Assembly (NCBI GenBank): GCA_018660465.1
Contig: JABJKH010000084.1
Location: 53,312 to 117,311 of the forward strand
From: Rhodospirillaceae bacterium
GTDB taxonomy: Bacteria; Pseudomonadota; Alphaproteobacteria; Rhodospirillales; JABJKH01
DNA length: 64,000 nucleotides
Direction of reading: 5' to 3'
Part shown: positions 34,274-41,727 of the stretch, piece after piece
Numbering within the stretch: position 1 is the first letter of the stretch
Layout of the letters: each line of letters starts with the position of its first letter
The notes under the pieces: model-generated
What the model was told of the DNA's origin: nothing
Databases searched by the model: none
What the model saw: only the letters and a program-made list of their open reading frames with translations
Program-made: the position numbers and the translations under genes

Positions 34274-34876
34274 CTACGCGGGCGAAGAGTCCTTGAACAC
34301 TGGAACCGCCGCTGAAAACTCACCAAGCCAGCCGAGGAGGTTCGGATAATCATCCCGCCAGTCAAACTGCCCGCGAAAATCGATGTATTCGAGCGCACAG
34401 CCGAGGCCAATGGTCCCCACAGTCACCGGGTCTACCGAGGGAAGTGCGGTTTCTAAAGACGTTAGCCCGCGCCTGATCTTTTCGCGCTGCATGTCGAGCC
34501 AAGGTGCGTAAGGTTTCTGATCCGGGCGATAGCGTCCTTCGTAAACTACCAACAACGCGGCTTCCATAATTCCGTCAGCCAGAGCCGCAAGTGTCAGTGC
34601 ATTGAATTTCTCATCTGTGTCTTCAGGGATAATGCTGCCCCCAGCGACCGTGTTTAGGTAGTCCATAATGACCCTGCTGTCATAAAGCACGCGCCCGTCC
34701 TCCAAAACCAACGCCGGGATTTTCCCTAATGGATTTTGCGACAGCAACGAGGGTTCCAAATTCTTTGTCACCGCGACTTCGAGTGTGATTTGATCGGATA
34801 TCCCCAGCACAGCTGCAGCGACATTTACTTTACGAACGAAGGGAGAACTGGGCGACGAGCGAAGGGTGAAGGGCAT
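34274..34876 (-). CDS. Glutathione S-transferase family protein
   Basis: The 200-residue protein has a thioredoxin-like N-terminal domain beginning MPFTLRSSPSSPFVRKVNVA, with the serine in SSPFVRK a possible glutathione-activating residue, the cis-proline in GKIPALVLEDGRVLYDSRVI and the E/D-S glutathione-binding pair (here YDSR). The C-terminal half is helical (MQREKIRRGLTSLE). It conjugates or reduces with glutathione in the cytoplasm. It is adjacent to the glycosyltransferase (17-base gap), likely cotranscribed, but functionally unrelated. Confidence 0.87.
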   Translation of the reverse strand: MPFTLRSSPSSPFVRKVNVAAAVLGISDQITLEVAVTKNLEPSLLSQNPLGKIPALVLEDGRVLYDSRVIMDYLNTVAGGSIIPEDTDEKFNALTLAALADGIMEAALLVVYEGRYRPDQKPYAPWLDMQREKIRRGLTSLETALPSVDPVTVGTIGLGCALEYIDFRGQFDWRDDYPNLLGWLGEFSAAVPVFKDSSPA

Positions 34877-35024
34877 GATATCCTCTACGACAAAAATAAT
34901 GGAACCTCTTCAATACCGAAAAATTTCCGCCGGGGGGAGACAAATCTAAGTCACTGTACTAAAATCACCCCTTCAAATGGTCTTAGGCGAATAGACCTTC
35001 CTATAGCTTGGTAAGGAGAAACCG

Positions 35025-35825
35025 ATGCGGATCCTGACGTACCCCCTGTTTTTGGCCTTAATTTCAACTGGATTTATTTTGGCGCCTACGCCGGTTTATG
35101 CAGCACCTCAGATTTTGGGATTGGTCGCGTCGGCTGAGCCTGTACCACTAACGTGTGAGAACGGAATGTGCGCCGCTGAGATTACCTCCATGTGCCTGCA
35201 AAAAAGTCGCCCCGCGCCAGTTTATGGAACCGCCTACAAACTTGCCAAGAAATCTCGCATCACGCTTATACTTACAAGCTCAGATGGAGTTCAAAAGACC
35301 TTTCCCATTGCGGAGCAGGTGGAAATTAAGTCATTCAGTATGTATCACTCGGTCTCCCTCCGTGTACCTGACGATGTTGTCGCCAAACTTGGCAAAGGCC
35401 ACGCTGCCGTAGTGATTGAGCCCTTGGCCTCAGCCATTCCTGTTGCCCTGAAAGACGATCCCAAGCCGCTAACTGCCCGCGAAATTCGCCGCTATACAGG
35501 CCCGCTTCGCGTGGTGGCTGCGCGCGCATTCGAAGCAGACCAAGTACGGGTGTCCGCAACCCGATATCTCAATCAAATGGTCAACCAGTTACCCGCAGAT
35601 AATTCGGCCGGTATCGACAAACTTCCATCCGTTTTGAAGAAGGTAAAATCCCAACGCCAGCCGCCTGAGGCTGCCCGTCTGACCAAGACTGCCATCAACG
35701 ACTGCCGTGAGCTTTTGAGAAAAGATATCTCCCCCGGCCTCCGATCCTGCCTGTCCCACCAACACGACCTGATCACGTCGGAGACGAACAACAAAGTCTG
35801 GAAGGCGTTGAAGCCCGGGAGTTAG
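35025..35825 (+). CDS. Periplasmic protein of unknown function
   Basis: The 266-residue protein has a signal peptide (MRILTYPLFLALISTGFILA ... VYAAPQ). A region of about 130 residues follows with a cysteine pair (TCENGMCAAEITSMC, residues about 43-57), then beta-strand-like sequence (KKSRITLILTSSDGVQKTF), and a helical C-terminal half (SATRYLNQMVNQLP ... LLRKDISPGLRSCLSHQHDL) with further cysteines. No family is recognised. The four cysteines could form periplasmic disulfides. No operon partner is evident; the ATG has GGAGAAACC upstream. Confidence 0.6.
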   Translation: MRILTYPLFLALISTGFILAPTPVYAAPQILGLVASAEPVPLTCENGMCAAEITSMCLQKSRPAPVYGTAYKLAKKSRITLILTSSDGVQKTFPIAEQVEIKSFSMYHSVSLRVPDDVVAKLGKGHAAVVIEPLASAIPVALKDDPKPLTAREIRRYTGPLRVVAARAFEADQVRVSATRYLNQMVNQLPADNSAGIDKLPSVLKKVKSQRQPPEAARLTKTAINDCRELLRKDISPGLRSCLSHQHDLITSETNNKVWKALKPGS

Positions 35826-35833
35826 AGGAAATC

Positions 35834-36151
35834 CTACCGCTTAAATTTAACAACTGTCCCATACGCAAGAATCTCAGACATTCCCTGGGATACGGTACTC
35901 GTTGAATAGCGCATGCAAACAACGCCATCGCCACCTAAGTCCCGTGCGGCCTCCTCCAGCCGCGCGCGGGCCTGTGCACGGGCTTCTTCCAGCATCTCCG
36001 TATAACCCATAATTTCACCGCCAAAGATAGATTTGAGACCGGCCATGATATCCCGTCCAAGGTGCTTGGACTGCACCATGCTCCCCGACACGATCCCCAA
36101 TGCTTCGGAGATTTCATGCTGTGGGATTGTTTCGGTGGTGACGACAATCAT
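35834..36151 (-). CDS. YbjQ/UPF0145 family protein
   Basis: The 105-residue protein has the pattern of the YbjQ (UPF0145) family: VTTETIPQHEISEALGIVSG at the N terminus, LKSIFGGEIMGYTEMLEEARAQARARL in the middle and GDGVVCMRYSTSTV near the end. Members form pentameric rings with a central pore; their function is uncertain, with a link to heavy-metal binding in some databases. It converges on the periplasmic unknown gene with an 8-base gap. Confidence 0.88.
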   Translation of the reverse strand: MIVVTTETIPQHEISEALGIVSGSMVQSKHLGRDIMAGLKSIFGGEIMGYTEMLEEARAQARARLEEAARDLGGDGVVCMRYSTSTVSQGMSEILAYGTVVKFKR

Positions 36152-36182
36152 TTGGATTCCCTTGCTTTAAATTTAGGATGCC

Positions 36183-36704
36183 CTATGCAGGAACGAGTTC
36201 ACTGATTGTCCCGTCTTCATTTAGTTTCAGCCCGGTTTTTTCCGCCTCACCGATAACACTGCCGGCCCAGGAAACACTGCCCGAGTTAGAACCGCCCAAA
36301 ATGGCCATGATAAAACCATGCTCATTACTTTCATTGCGGAAACCACGCATGACGCCTGGCGGCACGGACACAACATCAAATTGCTCAATAGTGGTCTCGA
36401 ATTGCCCTTCATCGCCCCAAATAATGGCCCACGTCCCGGTCATTGGAATAAACACTTCAACCGTAGGGTGGTCGTGCAAGGCTGCTCCCTTTCCCGGTTC
36501 CGCACCAATGTAGGTTAGGTTGAAATCTTGGGCGTCAGTAATGGCCGGGGAAAGATTAGGATCTTCCGTTACGCCGCGACCAATGACGTTATAAGTATTT
36601 CTTTCATGGGCGGGGATACGAGTGTCTAGGTACCCTTCTGCACTATAGCTTAATTTTTTAAAGCGCGCGGTGCGGGCCTCCATATCTTCAGGCGTGATTG
36701 TCAT
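36183..36704 (-). CDS. Cupin-domain protein
   Basis: The 173-residue product has a single cupin fold at about residues 55-140: GAALHDHPTVEVFIPMTGTW (with metal-ligand histidines and glutamate), then VVSVPPGVMRGFRNES for the second motif. The N terminus is helical (EDMEARTARFKKL). An ATG at 36713 is possible but its ribosome site is too close. Cupins bind a metal and act as dioxygenases, isomerases or sensors, so the role is unclear. It is divergent from the formamidase gene 87 bases away, which may be linked. Confidence 0.82.
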   Translation of the reverse strand: MTITPEDMEARTARFKKLSYSAEGYLDTRIPAHERNTYNVIGRGVTEDPNLSPAITDAQDFNLTYIGAEPGKGAALHDHPTVEVFIPMTGTWAIIWGDEGQFETTIEQFDVVSVPPGVMRGFRNESNEHGFIMAILGGSNSGSVSWAGSVIGEAEKTGLKLNEDGTISELVPA

Positions 36705-36790
36705 TTCCCCCATCTCCCTCTTTTTAATGGCGATTTCGTTTGATACAGTTAGACGAAGCCCTGATGTAACATACTCCTGGAAAATTCACC

Positions 36791-37726
36791 ATGCCAACTC
36801 ACCACACCCTCAACCCCTCCTCCTCCACCGTTCACTGGGGCTATTGGGATTCTGCTCTTGATCCCGTACTCCGTATTCAGTCTGGGGACACTGTCACCGT
36901 GACGTCAATTTCGGGCGGCATTTCACGAATGCCTGAGGACAAAAGTCTGGTTCGGGCGGAGCATATGGAAGTTGTCGAAAATCTGAAGCCTGAAATTGGC
37001 CAGCATATTCTAACCGGGCCAATTTGGGTTGAGGGGGCTGAACCGGGCGATACCCTGGAAGTACGCATTCAAGACATAAAACTCGCCGACAGTTGGGGGC
37101 ATAATTTTATTCGCGTACTGAGCGGCGCGTTGCCGGAAGACTTTCCCTATACCCGCTGCATCATCATTCCCATCAACCAAGAAGCACAAACGGCAGAACT
37201 GCCATGGGGAAAGACGCTTAAGTGTAATCCGTTCTTCGGTAACTTCGGCGTCGCACCGCCCCCGGCGTACGGACGGATCTCATCCAAGGAACCCCGCGAA
37301 CATGGCGGCAATATCGATAACAAAGAACTGACGGCGGGCTCGACGGTTTATTTCCCGATCTGGACCGAAGGCGCGCTGTTTTCAGCCGGTGACGGCCATG
37401 GCGCGCAAGGCGACGGCGAGGTCTGTCTGACCGCACTAGAAACCGGATTAACCGGCACCTTCGAATTTATCCTGCACAAAAACACGGGCCTGAAATTCCC
37501 CCGCGCCGAAACAGAAACCCACCTGATTTCCATGGGCCTGAACCCAGACCTGGACGATGCTGCAACCCAAGCCCTGCGTGAGATGATTTCCTGGGTGACC
37601 GAGATATCCAATTTAACGGATGAAGACGTCTATCGGCTGTGCAGTCTGGCCGGTGACCTGCGAGTCACGCAGATTGTCGATGGCAATAAGGGCATTCACT
37701 GCGTATTAGAGAAGGCGCTGTTTTAG
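36791..37726 (+). CDS. Acetamidase/formamidase family protein
   Basis: The 311-residue protein matches the acetamidase/formamidase (FmdA/AmdA) family: HHTLNPSSSTVHWGYWD at the N terminus, ILTGPIWVEGAEPGDTLEVRI, PFFGNFGVAPPP, and LFSAGDGHGAQGDGEVCLTA, the conserved active-site region with Asp/His/Glu. It hydrolyses formamide or a short amide to ammonia plus the acid in the cytoplasm. It is followed closely by the second palindromic repeat copy, and divergent from the cupin gene. Confidence 0.9.
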   Translation: MPTHHTLNPSSSTVHWGYWDSALDPVLRIQSGDTVTVTSISGGISRMPEDKSLVRAEHMEVVENLKPEIGQHILTGPIWVEGAEPGDTLEVRIQDIKLADSWGHNFIRVLSGALPEDFPYTRCIIIPINQEAQTAELPWGKTLKCNPFFGNFGVAPPPAYGRISSKEPREHGGNIDNKELTAGSTVYFPIWTEGALFSAGDGHGAQGDGEVCLTALETGLTGTFEFILHKNTGLKFPRAETETHLISMGLNPDLDDAATQALREMISWVTEISNLTDEDVYRLCSLAGDLRVTQIVDGNKGIHCVLEKALF

Positions 37727-37730
37727 GCGT

Positions 37731-37830
37731 CCTTCGAGACGCGCATTCTGCGCTCCTCAGGATGAAGAGGTTCGTTAAATCTAAATAAACATCTTCATCC
37801 TGAGGAGCCGCGACAGCGGCGTCTCGAAGG
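37731..37830. repeat. Second copy of the inverted pair of palindromic repeat units
   Basis: Unit one, 37731-37767, begins CCTTCGAGACGCGC and ends CTCCTCAGGATGAAG; unit two, 37793-37830, is its inverted partner, beginning CTTCATCCTGAGGAGC and ending GGCGTCTCGAAGG. Unit organisation and spacing (about 25 bases, AT-rich) match the pair at 6866-6963. It lies between convergent genes (formamidase and CoA-ligase alpha), so it may act as a bidirectional terminator. Confidence 0.88.
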
Positions 37831-37845
37831 ACGATGAGTAAAGCA

Positions 37846-38751
37846 CTAATTACTTGGCCGCACCCCAAAATCCCGCAACCGCCACGGCACTTCTTCCAAC
37901 GTTGCAATCACCGCCGCCCCTGCGTCCGTCAGGGCTTTTGCCTTGGCGGAAATGGTTTGCTTGTCATTACCAATCATAGCGGCGGCGTGACCGAAGCTGA
38001 TGCCCGGGGGATAGTTTTCTTGGAAGCGTCCGGCTAATAATGCAATAACTGGTTTCTTCATACCATTGGCCACCAAGTGTTCGGCGACTTCCAGTTCGTT
38101 GTCGGTCCCGGTTTCACCGAACAGGATAATGGCGTCGGTGTCCGGGTCTTGTTCAAACAGGCGCACGTATTCCACCATTGGCGTGCCGGTGATCCAGTCG
38201 CCGCCCATGGCGAGGGCTGTTGATATACCATAGCCGTCTTGCTTCATCGCCAAGCCGATTTCGCCTGTTAATCCGCCAGAGCGAGAACAGACACCAATCC
38301 GACCGCGAGGATAGAGGAAGTCTGAGACCTCGCCACCAATGCCGCCAAGCTTGGCCTCTCCGGCAGACAGTACCCCGGTCGTATTAAATCCGACGAGCCT
38401 TGCACCCTTGGCTTCGGTCAGCGCGCGGAAGTAAGCCGCTTGTTGGCGGGAGATTCCTTCTGACGTGCCGACGATCAATTTTATGCCAGCCGCGACTGCA
38501 TCTTCGACCGCGCTTGGAACGGCAGCAGCAGGAACGTAGAGCACTGTCGCCTCGGCCCCGGTTTCAGCAACGGCGTCCGCAACCGTGTCAAAGACAGGAA
38601 CGCCACGAACGTCCTGTCCGGCTTTACCAGGGGTCACGCCAGCCACAACGTTGGTGCCGTAATCTATGGAAAATTCAGTGTGGCGTCGGCCTTGGGTGCC
38701 GGTGATGCCTTGGATCAAAACTCGGGTAGCGCCATCGACAAGGATACTCAT
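37846..38751 (-). CDS. Succinyl-CoA synthetase alpha-like subunit (acyl-/malate-CoA ligase)
   Basis: The 301-residue protein has the CoA-binding Rossmann domain (VLIQGITGTQGRRHTEFS, residues 11-28) and the ligase half with RIGVCSRSGGLTGEIGL and the phosphohistidine loop PGISFGHAAAMIG (His in SFGH). Succinyl-CoA synthetase alpha subunits have GHAGAI here, so this is a variant of the family, which also includes malate-CoA ligase. It works with the upstream ATP-grasp subunit, whose stop it overlaps by 4 bases. The acid substrate is unknown; the operon context argues against the TCA-cycle enzyme. Confidence 0.87.
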   Translation of the reverse strand: MSILVDGATRVLIQGITGTQGRRHTEFSIDYGTNVVAGVTPGKAGQDVRGVPVFDTVADAVAETGAEATVLYVPAAAVPSAVEDAVAAGIKLIVGTSEGISRQQAAYFRALTEAKGARLVGFNTTGVLSAGEAKLGGIGGEVSDFLYPRGRIGVCSRSGGLTGEIGLAMKQDGYGISTALAMGGDWITGTPMVEYVRLFEQDPDTDAIILFGETGTDNELEVAEHLVANGMKKPVIALLAGRFQENYPPGISFGHAAAMIGNDKQTISAKAKALTDAGAAVIATLEEVPWRLRDFGVRPSN

Positions 38752-39941
38752 GATGCCGCTCCCTGATCCAACTCGCTTGTGAGCTTGATGATCAGCCGCA
38801 CAGCATCCTCTACCGGAGTCGCGTGGGGCAGATAATGGATGCCCGGCAGGTCTTCACAAACTTTCCTCGCATCGGGCTCCCCCGGTCCAAACATGCGAAT
38901 GACCACCGGGAATTTCTTTAGGTCTACATTGCGTTCCGTAAGCAACTCCGCCACTGGAATCACCCGTCTATCAATGCGTCCCATTTGCTGGAAATGCCAG
39001 CTGACCAATAGACCCCGAACATTCGGATTGTCCAAAATCGCTTCAGCCAGGACCCTGACCTTATCCGCATTGACGGTGGAGGAATCTGTGTGGTTTGCCG
39101 GTCGCCCCCCTTCGGCCAGCATTAGGTCATGCTCGATCACGCCCATACCGCCGCCGCCGACATACAGGCCTATGTCGCCATCCAATTCGGTATAGCGCAT
39201 CATGCCGCCGGGCAAGTTGATGTTGGCTTCCGCCACGCGGCGTTCGCGCTCATTCAATTTGCGTCCCAGGCTCACCATGCCGCCACTGTCTGTGTGCAAA
39301 AACATCGGGTCTTCCAATGCCATCATGGTGCCGACCAATTGCACGTCTCCATTGCCATCTATAGCGACGGGGTTAAGTTCCAGAGTCAGAGCACCTTGGT
39401 CGCGAAAGACTTCATAGAGTGTTTTTGTCACATCACCGAGTTTGCGTAGGTGTTCGTCGGCGACGCCTGCCTCGCGCCAATACTCAGTAGCAGCGTCCGC
39501 CGTGACACCGACCAAGGGATCAATATCCTTCATCACTACGGCTTCTGGATTGGTGCGAAAGGTGTCTTCAATATCAACCCCGCCTTGGCGGCTGATGAGT
39601 AATTTGGGAGGGTAGGATTCTATCGCAAACGACAAATAAAATTCGTCGGCAATCGCCACCCGTTCTTCGATGTAGACCTGATCCACTTGAAAGTCGTGGA
39701 TGATTTGGCCGAGCAATTTTTCTGTGGCTGCAGCGGCGTCATCAGGCGCATCGATCATATGAACCGCCCCGGCCTTTCCGCGCCGTCCTGTCGGCACCAA
39801 CGCTTTCAACACTGATCCACTTTCAAAGCGTGCCGCAGCCGTACGAGCCGCAGCCGCACTTGAAACAGCTTCACCCGTTGGAACCGGCAGCCCGGCTGCT
39901 TTCAAAATTTCCTTGGTTTCGTCTTCGGTCAGTCGCCGCAC
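38748..39941 (-). CDS. Succinyl-CoA synthetase beta-like subunit (ATP-grasp)
   Basis: The 397-residue protein has an N-terminal helical start (RRLTEDETKEILKAAGLPVP), the ATP-grasp fold with VYIEERVAIADEFYLSFAIE (about residues 90-109), and SLGRKLNERERRVAEANINL, YTELDGDIGLYVGGGGMGVI, typical of the beta subunits. A CoA-ligase C-terminal domain ends at VRLIIKLTSELDQ. It supplies ATP and the acid-binding site, partnering the alpha-like subunit by a 4-base overlap. It follows the enoyl-CoA hydratase gene by 15 bases. Confidence 0.88.
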   Translation of the reverse strand: MRRLTEDETKEILKAAGLPVPTGEAVSSAAAARTAAARFESGSVLKALVPTGRRGKAGAVHMIDAPDDAAAATEKLLGQIIHDFQVDQVYIEERVAIADEFYLSFAIESYPPKLLISRQGGVDIEDTFRTNPEAVVMKDIDPLVGVTADAATEYWREAGVADEHLRKLGDVTKTLYEVFRDQGALTLELNPVAIDGNGDVQLVGTMMALEDPMFLHTDSGGMVSLGRKLNERERRVAEANINLPGGMMRYTELDGDIGLYVGGGGMGVIEHDLMLAEGGRPANHTDSSTVNADKVRVLAEAILDNPNVRGLLVSWHFQQMGRIDRRVIPVAELLTERNVDLKKFPVVIRMFGPGEPDARKVCEDLPGIHYLPHATPVEDAVRLIIKLTSELDQGAAS

Positions 39942-39956
39942 GTAAGAGTTCCTTCT

Positions 39957-40733
39957 CTACTTCTTTCGTTCATTAAACGCCGCGATCCCTTTTAGTCGAC
40001 TTTCAGAAGATGAAATTCGATCATGGTTTTCGGCTTCCATTTTTAAGCCTGAAGTCAGGTCGGTCTGCAAGCCATCGTGAATGACTTGTTTCACAGTTCG
40101 CACCACTTCGGTTGGATGGGCCGCAATTTTTGCCGCGATGGCGATTGTAGCCGGGAGCAGTTCTTCCCGAGTGAATAGCCGGTTTACCACCCCCCATTCA
40201 GCCGCTTCCTCCGCGCTAAAATGCTCCCCCGACAAAATAACTTCCTTGGCGCGGGCTTCGCTGGTCAGGCGCGGAAACCGTTGGGTCCCACCGGAGCCCG
40301 GAAAAAAACCATGCCGAATTTCCGGCAGTCCGAATTTTGTATCTTCGACCGCATAGGCGAAATCCGACCGCATGATCATTTCCACCCCACCCCCCATGGC
40401 AAGACCGTTTACGGCGCAGATGATTGGGATCGGACAGGCTTCCTGCGCCCGGTTATATTCGCGAAAGACCACACGCTGTGATTGCCACTGTTCGTTGGAC
40501 ATGCCGTTTCGTTCTTTCAGGTCGCCCCCCGCAGAAAACGCGCGTTCTCCGGCGCCCGTCAAAACCAGGCAATTGATATCGCCTAAGACACCCGTTTCCA
40601 TGGCTAAGAACACATCCCTGAGTTCCCCCGCCAAAACCGTATTAACCGCGTTCATGACCTCAGGCCGGTTCATCGTCGCCACGCCGACATTGGGTTCGGG
40701 CTCTTCAAAAGTCAGGTGCTTGAAATCAACCAT
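39957..40733 (-). CDS. Enoyl-CoA hydratase/isomerase family protein
   Basis: From the ATG at 40733 the product is 258 residues; the longer frame (to 40868) reads shadow sequence from the next gene. Crotonase features are the oxyanion-hole segments AFSAGGDLKERN (about residues 64-75) and CAVNGLAMGGGVEMIMRSDF (about 100-119), and the catalytic-side glutamates in LPEIRHGFFPGSGGTQR. It hydrates an enoyl-CoA or acts as an isomerase, probably for an acyl-CoA made by the downstream ligase. Its start overlaps the MetX-like gene's stop by 8 bases. Confidence 0.88.
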   Translation of the reverse strand: MVDFKHLTFEEPEPNVGVATMNRPEVMNAVNTVLAGELRDVFLAMETGVLGDINCLVLTGAGERAFSAGGDLKERNGMSNEQWQSQRVVFREYNRAQEACPIPIICAVNGLAMGGGVEMIMRSDFAYAVEDTKFGLPEIRHGFFPGSGGTQRFPRLTSEARAKEVILSGEHFSAEEAAEWGVVNRLFTREELLPATIAIAAKIAAHPTEVVRTVKQVIHDGLQTDLTSGLKMEAENHDRISSSESRLKGIAAFNERKK

Positions 40734-41727
40734 GCTCTGTTTCCAAGAAGTCGCGCAGCACGTCCGCCATTTTTTCCCAATCAGTTTCAGGGGCCGCATG
40801 GCCGTCGTCGCTGTCGATGATAAACGTCGTTGCTTGATTGACTTTTTCAACAATAGGCGGCGCGACATCGGGCGGATAAAGGGTGTCTGACCGAGACAGA
40901 ATGTACAGCATGGGGGCGGTGATTTTCGCCACCTTATCGGTTACATCAAACCGCATCGCTGTCTTACGCAGCGCGATGAGAGAATTCGGATCACATTGAT
41001 CCGCCCAAGTTTGCGCCTCATCATCTAACGCTTGCTCGACCTTCGCTGCGTCGTTCAGGTCTTCCATAAAAGCGTCAGCGACACCTAATTCTCGGTTCAT
41101 GTCGATGCGAAAGGCGACCATGGCGTCACGGATTTCGCCTTCGCCTTCACCCCCGTAAAAGTGACCGCCGTTCCAGCCTTTGCGTGCGGCGAACGGTTTT
41201 TCCAAATCTACTAGGACTTGCGCGTCGCCCCGCCCCTTTGGCGCACTTGCCACCGGGATGATCCGCTCTACCTTTTCAGGCCGACTCATCGCCCACTCAA
41301 ATGTCAGATGGCCGCCGAAGGAATAGCCCACGACGGCCGCCAATTCGCGAATACCCAAGTGTTCTGTTAGTAAAGCCTGGGCATTGACCATGTCGCCGAC
41401 GGTGACATCAGGGAAGTCTGGGCCGTAGGGCTTGCCGGTTTCGGGACTGATGCTTTTGGGTCCCGTGCTGCCTCGGGCAGAACCCAGCATGTTGGAACAG
41501 ACAACAAAAAATTTATCCGTATCCATCGCACAGCCTGATCCGATTAGGCCCTGCCACCATCCGCCTTCTCCCCCCGCATGACAGCCTTCCGTATAGCCGT
41601 GGCAGACCAAAATTGCGTTATCACCCGAAGGATTTAAACGCCCCCAAGTTTCATAGGCGAGGTCCGCATTCTGAAGTCGCCCACCGAGTTCCAGGTCTAG
41701 TTCATCAATGTTAAAATTTTCAGGCAC
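40726..41727 (-). CDS. Homoserine O-acetyltransferase (MetX)-like alpha/beta hydrolase
   Basis: I place the start at the GTG at 41727 (333 residues, beginning PENFNIDELDLELGG); a GTG at 41781 is possible. The fold shows the MetX pattern LAYETWGRLNPSGDNAILVCHGYTEG, SNMLGSARGSTGPKS, FPDVTVGDMVNAQALLTEHLG, with the nucleophile elbow GYSFGG (MetX normally GGSMGG), the aspartate in LSRSDTLYPP and the histidine in DDGHAAPETDW. Either an acyltransferase or a hydrolase is possible. It is in the operon with Mo-oxidoreductase and CoA enzymes, not with methionine genes, so a methionine role is doubtful. Confidence 0.75.
   Translation of the reverse strand: MPENFNIDELDLELGGRLQNADLAYETWGRLNPSGDNAILVCHGYTEGCHAGGEGGWWQGLIGSGCAMDTDKFFVVCSNMLGSARGSTGPKSISPETGKPYGPDFPDVTVGDMVNAQALLTEHLGIRELAAVVGYSFGGHLTFEWAMSRPEKVERIIPVASAPKGRGDAQVLVDLEKPFAARKGWNGGHFYGGEGEGEIRDAMVAFRIDMNRELGVADAFMEDLNDAAKVEQALDDEAQTWADQCDPNSLIALRKTAMRFDVTDKVAKITAPMLYILSRSDTLYPPDVAPPIVEKVNQATTFIIDSDDGHAAPETDWEKMADVLRDFLETEHG

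Noticed and set aside
39957..40868. Longer enoyl-CoA hydratase start at 40868
   Set aside because: The added residues come from the MetX-like gene in another frame; the crotonase N terminus begins at 40733.
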